Shown here: positions 57,143 through 64,000 of the stretch, in pieces
Numbering within the stretch: position 1 is the stretch's first letter
Layout: every line of letters begins with the position of its first letter
From: Plesiomonas shigelloides
Lineage (GTDB): Bacteria; Pseudomonadota; Gammaproteobacteria; Enterobacterales; CAMTGL01
DNA length: 64,000 nucleotides
Direction: 5' to 3'
Assembly (NCBI RefSeq): GCF_900087055.1
Contig: NZ_LT575468.1
Span: forward strand, 1,302,001-1,366,000
Position numbers and translations under genes: made by a program
Notes under the pieces: model-generated
What the model was told of the DNA's origin: nothing
Database searches by the model: none
What the model saw: only the letters and a program-made list of their open reading frames with translations

Positions 57143-57172
57143 ACGTTACGGGTAACATGTTACCGGTAACTA
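57143..57172. promoter_or_regulatory. Two abutting GntR operators between gntK and gntU
   Basis: ACGTTACGGGTAACAT (57143-57158) and ATGTTACCGGTAACTA (57157-57172) share two bases. Each closely matches the 16-bp GntR site and together they sit midway between the divergent genes, so one repressor array can control both directions. Confidence 0.9.
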
Positions 57173-57215
57173 CAAAAACTGTGATGTAAAACACAGCTAA
57201 CTTGGGATGAACACT

Positions 57216-58553
57216 ATGTCTGATATGTCATTGATTATGACCGCCGCGGGATCGATCATTCTGCTGCTGTTCTTGGTAATGAAGGTGCGGCTGCATGCCG
57301 TGGTGGCGCTGATTCTGGTATCGATGATTGCCGGTTTATTCTCTGGAATGAACCCCGCCGATATCGCCGCAACTATCCAAAAAGGGATGGGCGGTACCTT
57401 AGGTTTCGTTGCCGTGGTGGTAGCGTTGGGGGCCATGTTCGGTAAAGTGATGGAAACCACCGGTGCACTGGACCGTATCGCACAAACCCTGCTGGGTAAG
57501 TTCGGTAAAGACCGTGCTAACTGGGCGATCACCATCACCGGCTTTATCTGTGCACTGCCACTGTTCTTTGACGTTGCCGTGGTACTGCTGATTGGTGTTG
57601 CATTCGCGATTGTCCGCCGTGGTGGTGGTAGTGTCGTGAAAATTGGTATCGCGCTGCTGGCCGGTATCGCGACTTGTCAGGCATTCCTGATCCCAGCGCC
57701 GGGCCCAATCCTGGTGGCTTCACAGCTGGGCGCTGACTTCGGTTATATGATCCTGTTCGGTCTGCTGGCGTCTATCCCTGCGATGATCCTGGCTGGTCCA
57801 CTGTTCGGCTCAATGATCTCGAAAGTGGTTGACGTGCCGTTGCCAGATCACGCGCAGAACGATGATACCAACCGTGGTGAACTGCCATCTTTCGGCCTGG
57901 CGATGGGCCTGATTGGTCTGCCACTGCTGATGATTGGTCTGAAAACCATTGCGGCGCGTTTTGTTGAGAAAGGCTCTGATCTGTACAACTGGCTGGAGTT
58001 CATTGGTCACCCGTTCACCGCTATCATGGTTGCGTGTCTGGCTGCGTTCTATCTGCTGGGTATTCGCCGCGGTATGAGCCGTGATGAAGTGATGAGTGTG
58101 TGTGGTTCTGCGTTGCAGCCTGCCGGTATCATCATTCTGGTAACTGGTGCCGGCGGTGTGTTCAAGCAAGTACTGGTTGATTCCGGCGTAGGTGCGGCAC
58201 TGGGTAACATTCTGGCTGGCTCTGGTCTGCCAATCGTGGCGCTGGCGTTCATTCTGGCGGCTGCGGTACGTGTGATTCAAGGTTCGGCAACCGTGGCGAT
58301 GCTGACCTCGTGTGGCCTGATCCTGCCAATGCTGGAAGGTCTGGGTATGAACGGTGCTCAGCTGGCAGCAATCACCATTGCTATCGGTGGTGGTGCGATT
58401 GTTCTGTCTCACGTGAACGATTCTGGTTTCTGGCTGGCTAACCGCTACTTAGGTCTGACTGAGAAGCAAACCCTGCAAACCTGGACTGTGATGGAAACCA
58501 TCATCGGTGCGACAGGTGGTGTGGTTGCCATGATTATCATGATGTTCCTGTAA
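57216..58553 (+). CDS. gntU: Gluconate permease, GntU type
   Basis: Inner-membrane gluconate:H+ symporter of the GntP family, 445 aa against 446 in E. coli GntU. GMGGTLGFVAVVVALGAMFGKVMETTGALDRIA, ALPLFFDVAVVLLI, ALQPAGIIILVTGAGGVFKQVLVDSGVG and LSHVNDSGFWL are family hallmarks. I choose ATG 57216 because GGGA then sits at normal spacing; an ATG three codons upstream overlaps that site. Among E. coli paralogues it resembles GntU most by eye. Confidence 0.92.
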   Translation: MSDMSLIMTAAGSIILLLFLVMKVRLHAVVALILVSMIAGLFSGMNPADIAATIQKGMGGTLGFVAVVVALGAMFGKVMETTGALDRIAQTLLGKFGKDRANWAITITGFICALPLFFDVAVVLLIGVAFAIVRRGGGSVVKIGIALLAGIATCQAFLIPAPGPILVASQLGADFGYMILFGLLASIPAMILAGPLFGSMISKVVDVPLPDHAQNDDTNRGELPSFGLAMGLIGLPLLMIGLKTIAARFVEKGSDLYNWLEFIGHPFTAIMVACLAAFYLLGIRRGMSRDEVMSVCGSALQPAGIIILVTGAGGVFKQVLVDSGVGAALGNILAGSGLPIVALAFILAAAVRVIQGSATVAMLTSCGLILPMLEGLGMNGAQLAAITIAIGGGAIVLSHVNDSGFWLANRYLGLTEKQTLQTWTVMETIIGATGGVVAMIIMMFL

Positions 58554-58614
58554 TCCACGGTGTGAGCCTGTTATAAGGCTACGCATTGATTGCGGTAACT
58601 GATTGCTATAACCG

Positions 58615-58645
58615 AAAAAAGCCGTCCCTTGGGGCGGCTTTTTGT
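58615..58645 (+). terminator. Terminator of gntU
   Basis: AAAAAGCCGTCC and GGGCGGCTTTTT form a long stem with a short loop and a T-run. Confidence 0.92.
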
Positions 58646-58790
58646 TTGGGAGGATTCGGTTCGGTGAGAATGGTCAGAGGGTTTAGATGCTTTGTAGCGG
58701 CCTGATATGAGCGCGGTGGCACAGAGAGGCAAAACAAACAGGCTTACTTGCTTTATAGTCTGCGTTTTTTATCAGGGAAACAGATTCAGC

Positions 58791-59366
58791 ATGCGGTTAA
58801 ATCAAGCAGTTAAAATGGTCGCCGGAGTGGTCTTGGCGTTGGCATTAGTCGGTTGTGGTGCGCGTGGTGATACGCCGGCACAAAAGCGCAATGCTATTCA
58901 TCAGATGCGACAAGATACGCTGCAAAAATTATATCGTGAGCAGCCCAAAGCGCGTACCGCGATCCGCAAAGCGCAAGGCTATGCTGTGTTTTCCAACAAG
59001 AGTAACAAACTGGGCCTTATCGGTATTGGCCATGGCTTTGGCGTTGTGCGTGATAACCGCACGGGCAAAAATACCTATATGCGGATGATGAGCGTGGGTG
59101 CTGGTGTTGGGTTAGGCATCCAAGACATTCGCTTTGTGGCGATCTTCCATGATCGTAAGACGATGCAAAACTTTATCCAGCATGGCTGGGATGCGTCTGC
59201 TGGTGCTGATGCGGCGGCTAAATGGAAAGAAAAGGGCGATGCTGGTAATCAGACCGTTGCCGCTGACTTTAATGGCGTCACCATCTACCAGCTCACGGAG
59301 CACGGTTTAGCCTTACAAGCGATGGTGCAAGGCTACAAATACTGGCCAGACGACGAACTGAACTAA
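58791..59366 (+). CDS. SYLF/YSC84-domain lipoprotein
   Basis: 191-aa lipoprotein. The signal sequence ends in the lipobox ALVGC, and the mature part carries the SYLF (Ysc84) lipid-binding domain: KARTAIRKAQGYAVFSNKSNKLGLIGIGHGFGVVRDNRTGKNTYMRM, GVGLGIQDIRFVAIFHDR and a C-terminal DFNGVTIYQLTEHGLAL. ATG 58791 is chosen because earlier in-frame ATGs would bury the signal sequence. Bacterial members are envelope proteins of unknown function. Confidence 0.82.
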   Translation: MRLNQAVKMVAGVVLALALVGCGARGDTPAQKRNAIHQMRQDTLQKLYREQPKARTAIRKAQGYAVFSNKSNKLGLIGIGHGFGVVRDNRTGKNTYMRMMSVGAGVGLGIQDIRFVAIFHDRKTMQNFIQHGWDASAGADAAAKWKEKGDAGNQTVAADFNGVTIYQLTEHGLALQAMVQGYKYWPDDELN

Positions 59367-59396
59367 AAGACTGAAAAATAGTTCGGGTTAGACAAG

Positions 59397-59430
59397 AAAA
59401 ACGGCGACCGATAGATTCTGTCGCCGTTTT
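59397..59430. terminator. Bidirectional terminator, SYLF lipoprotein / yeiR
   Basis: ACGGCGAC and GTCGCCGT pair across an 11-base loop between A-rich and T-rich flanks. Confidence 0.85.
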
Positions 59431-59488
59431 GGTTTGTGCAGTGCTCTTGTAAATAAGGCTGCAGTTAAGACAGCATTTCTCTCCGCGC

Positions 59489-60469
59489 TTATTGGCGCGC
59501 CGCCAACAGTGCGGTTTGTAGGCTGTTCCACGGGCCGCGTTCGGTATCAATCAACTCCACTCGACTGTCTGCCGGCGCGCTGTCTGCAGTTTCAATTTCA
59601 AATTCATGCTGTTGGCGATTAAAACGCAACGTGCCGCCGGCAATTCGCACCATCCCTTTGGCCCGTTGCACCGGCGCGGTACGTGCCCATTCGAGAATTT
59701 GCGTCATATCAAACACGGTATCGTGATCAAAAATCCAGCCACAACTGTAATAGCCTTGCCCTTGATTCTCTGCCCGTCGCCAACGTTCGTGGCTTTGTAA
59801 GCTCATCACTGCGGAGAGCGGTTTGGCTGCGGCATGCTGGCGCGCGGCGTTATGGGTAGCCGAGTCTGTGAGTTGATGCTGATGACAAGGTAAATCAAGC
59901 AATTCAGGGTTAATGGCACCTTGAGCTACTACCTGATGGGCGCTTAAATCATGCCGTTCAGCCAGTAAAGCCGCGAACGCGGCATGGTCGGCGGGTTGAT
60001 AAACGTCAGCTTTATTGGCAATCAGCACATCGGCCGCGGCAAGTTGATCGCGGAAATTTTCGTTATCACGATAACGCGGCTCAGCAAGTTGGCGAGCATC
60101 CAGTACACACAGCGTCGCACGCAGGTCGAGCACAGTTTCGTAGTGTTCGCCGCTGAGCATGCTCAAGACCTGTTTCGGATGGCCAAGGCCCGTTGGTTCA
60201 ATCAGCAACCGATCCGGTTTTTCGCGGCTAATCAGCATATTCAAACCGATTTGCATCGGTAATCCGGCTACGCAGCACAAGCAACCACCGGGGATCTCTT
60301 TAATCGCGGCACCTTGCCCAGCAAGCAAAGCTCCATCGATGCCGATTTCGCCAAATTCGTTGACCAAAATGGCCCATTTTTCATCCGCCGGTTTGTGTGC
60401 CAGCAGGTGACGCAACGTGGTGGTTTTGCCACTGCCAAGAAAGCCGGTAATCAGGTTTGTCTTAATCAC
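59489..60469 (-). CDS. yeiR: Zinc-binding COG0523 GTPase YeiR
   Basis: 326-aa metal-chaperone-type GTPase of the CobW/COG0523 (G3E) family. Walker A GFLGSGKTT at residues 9-17, the metal motif GGCLCC (Cys63, Cys65, Cys66), Walker B-like LLIEPTGLGHPKQVL and the GTP-base motif ANKAD. It matches E. coli YeiR, a zinc-binding GTPase, along its length (SCGWIFDHDTVFD). The likely role is zinc delivery; the client is unknown. No Zur box was recognised upstream. Confidence 0.92.
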   Translation of the reverse strand: MIKTNLITGFLGSGKTTTLRHLLAHKPADEKWAILVNEFGEIGIDGALLAGQGAAIKEIPGGCLCCVAGLPMQIGLNMLISREKPDRLLIEPTGLGHPKQVLSMLSGEHYETVLDLRATLCVLDARQLAEPRYRDNENFRDQLAAADVLIANKADVYQPADHAAFAALLAERHDLSAHQVVAQGAINPELLDLPCHQHQLTDSATHNAARQHAAAKPLSAVMSLQSHERWRRAENQGQGYYSCGWIFDHDTVFDMTQILEWARTAPVQRAKGMVRIAGGTLRFNRQQHEFEIETADSAPADSRVELIDTERGPWNSLQTALLAARQ

Positions 60470-60703
60470 TGTGGTATCCGGTCCGTATCGCTAAAACAGA
60501 AAAATGCGGTGAGGAAATGATAACGGGTATTGTTTCCATGTGTACATCCACCTTAACGGAAAGTCTGCATGAATGACAGTCGCCCCGTGATTTCTGTGAT
60601 TGGATTGGCTGAGCTTCAGATGACAAACAATGAGATAGCAAAGAATGGGATGGCGGAGAATGAGAAGGGCGCCATTGCAGTTAGAGCGGATACATCCTGC
60701 GAA

Positions 60704-60730
60704 TAAAACAGGCCGGTAAAACCGGCCTGT
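60704..60730 (-). terminator. Terminator of mtr
   Basis: ACAGGCCGGT and ACCGGCCTGT pair around AAA; on the minus strand TTTTATTC follows. It lies 57 bases past the mtr stop. Confidence 0.85.
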
Positions 60731-60786
60731 CGGGAGTACATTAACGATGCGTTGATACGTTGATGTGTATCAGTATTAGCGTCTGG

Positions 60787-62046
60787 TTATTTGTAGACCG
60801 GTAACAGATTAAACATCGCCAGAATTTGCACAATCAGGTTGGTCAGACCGAACAGCAAGACCAAAATGATGCCAGCATTGCCACCCGGCGCACGGTAATC
60901 CGGGCTGCCAAATTGTTTGCGGCTAGCACGCGCCATCATCGCTGGAATAATTGCAGCCCAGATAGCGGCAGCCAGTCCGGCAAAGCCAATCGCGTAGATA
61001 AAGCCGTCTGGGAACATCAGGCCACCAATGGTTGGCGGCAGGAAGGTCACCACCGCGGTCTTGGTGCGGCCTAATAAGCTGTCGTCAAACTTCAGCAGGT
61101 CAGCAATATAGTCGAACAGACCCAGCGTCACCCCAAGAAACGAGCTGGCAACGGCCATGTAAGAGAACGCAGTCAGCAGTTTGTCGATAGTCTGGGTCGA
61201 TACCACGCCACTTAACGCACTCAGCAAGTTACCTATGTTGCCGCCCTGACCAATAATGCCCTTAAACTCCTCGCGCGAAATGTTGCCGAGGATAGACAGC
61301 TGCCACAACACATAAATGACCAGCGCAATCAGCGTACCGAACAGCAAGCTTTTCACCACCGAGCCGGAGTCTTTGCCATAGTATTTGACCAAGCTCGGTA
61401 CGTTACCGTGGTAACCGAAGGAGGCCAGACAGTAAGGCAGTGCCGCCAGAGCAAATGGCAGGTAGCTTGCATCAGCATCGCCAGTATTAAACAAAATCGC
61501 CGGTTGTACGTGTTGGATCAGATCAAAGGTGGATAGCAAAAAGGTGATCACCATGCCGCCGATCAAGACGGTGGTCAGGCGGTCTACCGCTTTGGTGGAG
61601 ATCCAGACGAAGAAGGCCAATCCCAATGCAAACAGCAAACCGGCGGCGGTTTGGTTCATGCTGATCCCAAACGCGGCATTCAGGGTATGGCTGATAATCG
61701 AGCCACCGCCCGAGATGTAGGCGTAGGTCAGAATATAGAGCACGAACGCAACGGTCAGACCGTTAACCACATTCCAGCCTTTTCCCAGCAGCCCTTTGAC
61801 CATAGTGTCAAAGCTCGCGCCGACTTTGTAGTTCAGGTTGGCTTCTAAGATCATCAGGCCTGACAGATACATGCACAGCCAGGTAAACAACAAGATCACC
61901 ACGGAGCCGGTAAACCAGACACCGGCAGTTACGACTGGGAGGGAGAACATCCCGGCACCTACAGCGGTTCCGGCAATGATCATGGCGCCGCCTAATACGG
62001 AGGGACGTTTTGCCATGGTTGGTGTGATGACCTCTTGCTGACTCAT
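60787..62046 (-). CDS. mtr: Tryptophan-specific permease Mtr
   Basis: Inner-membrane aromatic amino acid permease of the HAAAP family, 419 aa, about 11 helices. It follows E. coli Mtr rather than Tyr[77 protein letters not shown] and the end [11 protein letters not shown] 62046 has AAGGA 8 bases upstream; a start 20 codons earlier would place the TrpR operator inside the gene. TrpR and weaker TyrR sites lie in the promoter. Confidence 0.94.
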   Translation of the reverse strand: MSQQEVITPTMAKRPSVLGGAMIIAGTAVGAGMFSLPVVTAGVWFTGSVVILLFTWLCMYLSGLMILEANLNYKVGASFDTMVKGLLGKGWNVVNGLTVAFVLYILTYAYISGGGSIISHTLNAAFGISMNQTAAGLLFALGLAFFVWISTKAVDRLTTVLIGGMVITFLLSTFDLIQHVQPAILFNTGDADASYLPFALAALPYCLASFGYHGNVPSLVKYYGKDSGSVVKSLLFGTLIALVIYVLWQLSILGNISREEFKGIIGQGGNIGNLLSALSGVVSTQTIDKLLTAFSYMAVASSFLGVTLGLFDYIADLLKFDDSLLGRTKTAVVTFLPPTIGGLMFPDGFIYAIGFAGLAAAIWAAIIPAMMARASRKQFGSPDYRAPGGNAGIILVLLFGLTNLIVQILAMFNLLPVYK

Positions 62047-62096
62047 AGACACATTCCTTATGAAAATACGACTGGATACTGAGTGTCCGTCTTTGT

Positions 62097-62114
62097 GTAC
62101 TAGCATAATAGTGC
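62097..62114 (-). promoter_or_regulatory. TrpR operator of mtr
   Basis: GTACTAGCATAATAGTGC matches the TrpR dyad (GTACTA-N6-TAGTAC) in 11 of 12 arm positions. On the mtr strand it covers the -10-like TATTAT, with TTTACA 18 bases upstream as -35. In E. coli, mtr is repressed by TrpR. Confidence 0.8.
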
Positions 62115-62128
62115 GCGGTGGCGAGGGA

Positions 62129-62146
62129 TGTAAACAGATATTTTAA
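62129..62146 (-). promoter_or_regulatory. Weak TyrR box at the mtr -35
   Basis: TGTAAACAGATATTTTAA has a perfect left half of TGTAAA-N6-TTTACA but only 4 of 6 in the right half, without the conserved C. It overlaps the -35. TyrR acts at mtr in E. coli, which supports the reading. Confidence 0.45.
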
Positions 62147-62436
62147 TTAATCCGCACGTTATGCAACTTCGCGCGCCACTTTATGTCAAAAAAATAGTGC
62201 AATGTCGTGCTAGATTCGCTTTGCGAAATAAGTCCGCCAGAGACTTATTCAGAATATAAGCCGTTTATATTTTGAAATCTCACGTCACCAAAAAGAAACG
62301 TTGTGTTTTATTTTTGGCGTTAAGCTGAATTAGAGTCACTATGAAGTTGATCACTCAAGTTAACCTTCCGGTTGTTTGTAATCGGTATTTTTATGTGTTT
62401 CGCTGTGTGATGGCAAAACTGAGGAGTCAGGTTGCA

Positions 62437-62571
62437 ATGAAAGTTAGAAAATGTCAGCGTCTGTGCCAGTATTGCATGAAGAACGGAACAGTATCACCGT
62501 TGAAAAAGTTGGATGAGCTGTGGTGTGATGTGTTTGTGTGTCACTCCTGCTTCCGCCAATTTGCCGATTGA
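62437..62571 (+). CDS. 44-aa zinc-ribbon-like protein
   Basis: Short basic protein with two CxxC pairs: Cys10-Cys13 (CQYC) and Cys35-Cys38 (CHSC), plus Cys6 and Cys30, spaced like a zinc ribbon. AGGAG lies about 10 bases before ATG 62437. An in-frame ATG at 62341 would lengthen it by 32 residues of unremarkable sequence. No family recognised; it could bind zinc and nucleic acid or a protein partner. Confidence 0.5.
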   Translation: MKVRKCQRLCQYCMKNGTVSPLKKLDELWCDVFVCHSCFRQFAD

Positions 62572-62927
62572 GGATGCGACTTTTCGGATGTCATTGAATC
62601 TCTGATTCAGTACGGGTACCGGGATGTACCCCCTTAGCTCACCAAGCCTTACCTTCCATCTCAATTTCTTTCCTGTTTTGATTTTTATCTTATTCCTCCT
62701 TTGGTTATCCCACTTTGTTGTTTATCTCTGTATGGTCAGGTTGCGGTTACGACAGGCTGTTTTCTGTGTGCTTTGATGCAGTTAGCGCTGTACTTGCACC
62801 TGTGTGCTCGGAGGACTGCTCAGGTGGCAAAGAGATTTACAGCCGCGCAGAGATCAGGCAGATTGAAAGGAAGGCACTTTGCCGGTTGGGTGTAAATCGC
62901 AGTATTTAGGGACAGGATGTAAAGATA
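62572..62927. other. aroG leader region
   Basis: 356 bp. It holds the hairpin GGGTAC/GTACCC (62614-62631), a Phe-rich 50-codon frame from ATG 62624 to 62776, CACCTG/CAGGTG pairing (about 62797-62826), TTTACA (62836-62841) and two TGTAAA half-sites (62891-62896, 62918-62923). No complete TyrR box and no U-tract terminator were found. Confidence 0.5.
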
Positions 62928-63986
62928 ATGACTTATCAGAATGATGATATAAGAATAAAGGAAATCAAAGAGTTACTTCCACCGGTTGCGTTGCTGGAGA
63001 AGTTTGCTGTTACTGATAAGGCTGCGGAAACGGTGTTTAATGCGCGTCAGGCGATTCATCAGATTTTGCAAAGTGAAGACGACCGCCTGCTGGTGGTGAT
63101 TGGCCCTTGTTCCATTCATGATACGGCTGCTGCGCTGGAATACAGCAAACGGCTGTTAGAGCTGCGCGAAGAGCTGTCTGATGATTTGGAAGTGGTGATG
63201 CGGGTGTATTTTGAAAAGCCGCGTACCACGGTGGGTTGGAAAGGGCTGATTAACGATCCGTATCTGGACGACAGTTACCAGATTAATGACGGCCTGCGCA
63301 TTGCCCGTAAGCTGTTGTTGGACATCAATGATTTAGGTATGCCAACCGCGGGCGAGTTTTTGGATATGATCACGCCGCAATATATGGCGGACTTGATGAG
63401 TTGGGGCGCGATCGGGGCACGAACAACAGAATCACAAGTTCATCGTGAGCTGGCCTCTGGCCTATCGTGTCCGGTTGGCTTTAAAAATGGCACCGATGGC
63501 ACCATCAAAGTGGCGATTGATGCGATCGCCGCGGCAGGCTCTTCGCACCATTTCTTGTCGGTGACCAAGTTTGGTCATTCAGCGATTGTGTCGACGGCGG
63601 GTAATCAAGATTGCCACATTATTCTGCGTGGCGGTAAAGAACCGAATTACAGTGCCGCTCATGTCAGCGTGGTGCTGCGTGAACTGGAGAAAAACGGTCT
63701 ACCACCGAAAGTGATGATTGATTTTAGCCATGCCAACAGTGCTAAACAGTATCAACGTCAAAATGCGGTGGCTGAGGACGTAGGGGCGCAGATCGCGGCT
63801 GGTCAGCAGGCGATTTTCGGGGTGATGACTGAAAGTCATCTGGTGGAAGGTCGTCAGGAGCTGGTGCCGGGTCAGCCGTTAACGTTTGGTCAGAGTATCA
63901 CCGATGCCTGTATTGGCTGGGATGATACCGAGAATGTCCTGCGTCATCTGGCGGCCTCGGTACGCGCTCGTCGTGCGAGTAAATAA
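62928..63986 (+). CDS. aroG: Phe-sensitive DAHP synthase AroG
   Basis: 3-deoxy-D-arabino-heptulosonate-7-phosphate synthase, condensing PEP and erythrose-4-phosphate, the first step to aromatic amino acids. 352 aa. MTYQNDDIRIKEIKELLPPVALLEKF is nearly the E. coli AroG N-terminus, and LLVVIGPCSIHD, EKPRTTVGWKGLINDP, GARTTESQVHRELASGLS and MIDFSHANS carry PEP- and metal-binding residues. It most resembles the phenylalanine-inhibited isozyme. AGGA lies 10 bases before the ATG; the gene is complete, ending 14 bases from the window edge. Confidence 0.96.
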   Translation: MTYQNDDIRIKEIKELLPPVALLEKFAVTDKAAETVFNARQAIHQILQSEDDRLLVVIGPCSIHDTAAALEYSKRLLELREELSDDLEVVMRVYFEKPRTTVGWKGLINDPYLDDSYQINDGLRIARKLLLDINDLGMPTAGEFLDMITPQYMADLMSWGAIGARTTESQVHRELASGLSCPVGFKNGTDGTIKVAIDAIAAAGSSHHFLSVTKFGHSAIVSTAGNQDCHIILRGGKEPNYSAAHVSVVLRELEKNGLPPKVMIDFSHANSAKQYQRQNAVAEDVGAQIAAGQQAIFGVMTESHLVEGRQELVPGQPLTFGQSITDACIGWDDTENVLRHLAASVRARRASK

Positions 63987-64000
63987 TTTTTCCTCCCACA

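Noticed and set aside
60787-62046. Calling the permease TyrP because it is near tyrR and aroG
   Set aside because: The sequence follows Mtr ([13 protein letters not shown], end FNLLPVYK) through its length and the promoter has a TrpR operator.
62836-62923. TyrR boxes upstream of aroG
   Set aside because: Only isolated half-sites (one TTTACA, two TGTAAA) are present; none has a partner at the correct 6-base spacing or the G-N14-C pair.

Overview
The window reads as a chromosomal segment of an enteric gammaproteobacterium, most likely Plesiomonas shigelloides or a close relative (inference). Many proteins align residue for residue with remembered E. coli K-12 orthologues (FabI, SapABCDF, PspABC/PspF, YcjX/YcjF, TyrR, UvrY/UvrC/PgsA, YdeP, Mtr, AroG). 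Several E. coli neighbourhoods are preserved: rnb/fabI/sap/psp/ycjXF/tyrR, uvrY-uvrC-pgsA-tRNA(Gly-Cys-Leu), and gntK-edd-eda. Genes absent from E. coli K-12, such as fhs, point to a deeper-branching enteric. No phage, insertion sequence, integron or CRISPR array was seen; the window is essentially core genome.

Layout. 1-3539: end of an alpha/beta hydrolase, an exported amidohydrolase, the OsmB-like lipoprotein and the YcdX PHP phosphatase. 3662-7404: a formate-linked block (fhs, a YgjP-type metallopeptidase-like gene, purT with a PurR operator). 7405-9386: a long leader full of dyads, then gltS. 9531-14889: rnb, a two-domain lysozyme-inhibitor-like protein, a secreted carbohydrate-binding-module protein, and fabI with alanine at residue 93. 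15091-20472: sapABCDF, closed by a 16-bp perfect hairpin. 20573-28617: pspF, divergent sigma-54-dependent pspABC, ycjX-ycjF, a glutathione peroxidase and tyrR. 28971-36014: ycaD, yciU, a small membrane protein, a FUSC protein, a LysR regulator and a general porin. 36256-38939: tRNA-Ser(UGA) and the YdeP-type molybdopterin oxidoreductase. 39754-44308: a DUF2809 protein, uvrY-uvrC, pgsA and a tRNA-Gly/Cys/Leu operon. 44803-50088: a small unknown, a SpoU methyltransferase, fdxA, an FAD oxidoreductase and a chemoreceptor. 50374-51643: TPP riboswitch and thiD. 52047-58553: a hypothetical gene and the Entner-Doudoroff gluconate cluster (gntR, eda, edd, gntK, gntU) with three GntR operators. 58791-63986: a SYLF lipoprotein, yeiR, mtr with a TrpR operator, a tiny zinc-ribbon protein and aroG.

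Circuits that can be read from the sequence: GntR controls itself and the divergent gntK-edd-eda/gntU pair. TrpR, and possibly TyrR, control mtr, with tyrR and aroG in the same window. PurR controls purT. PspF with sigma-54 controls pspABC. TPP controls thiD. The least explained pieces are the 0.8-kb leader before gltS, an orphan minus-strand terminator near 39.2 kb, a Phe-rich 50-codon frame before aroG, a TyrR-box-like site before ycaD, and a degenerate 15-bp repeat array after fabI. I did not find a clearly novel multi-gene system.
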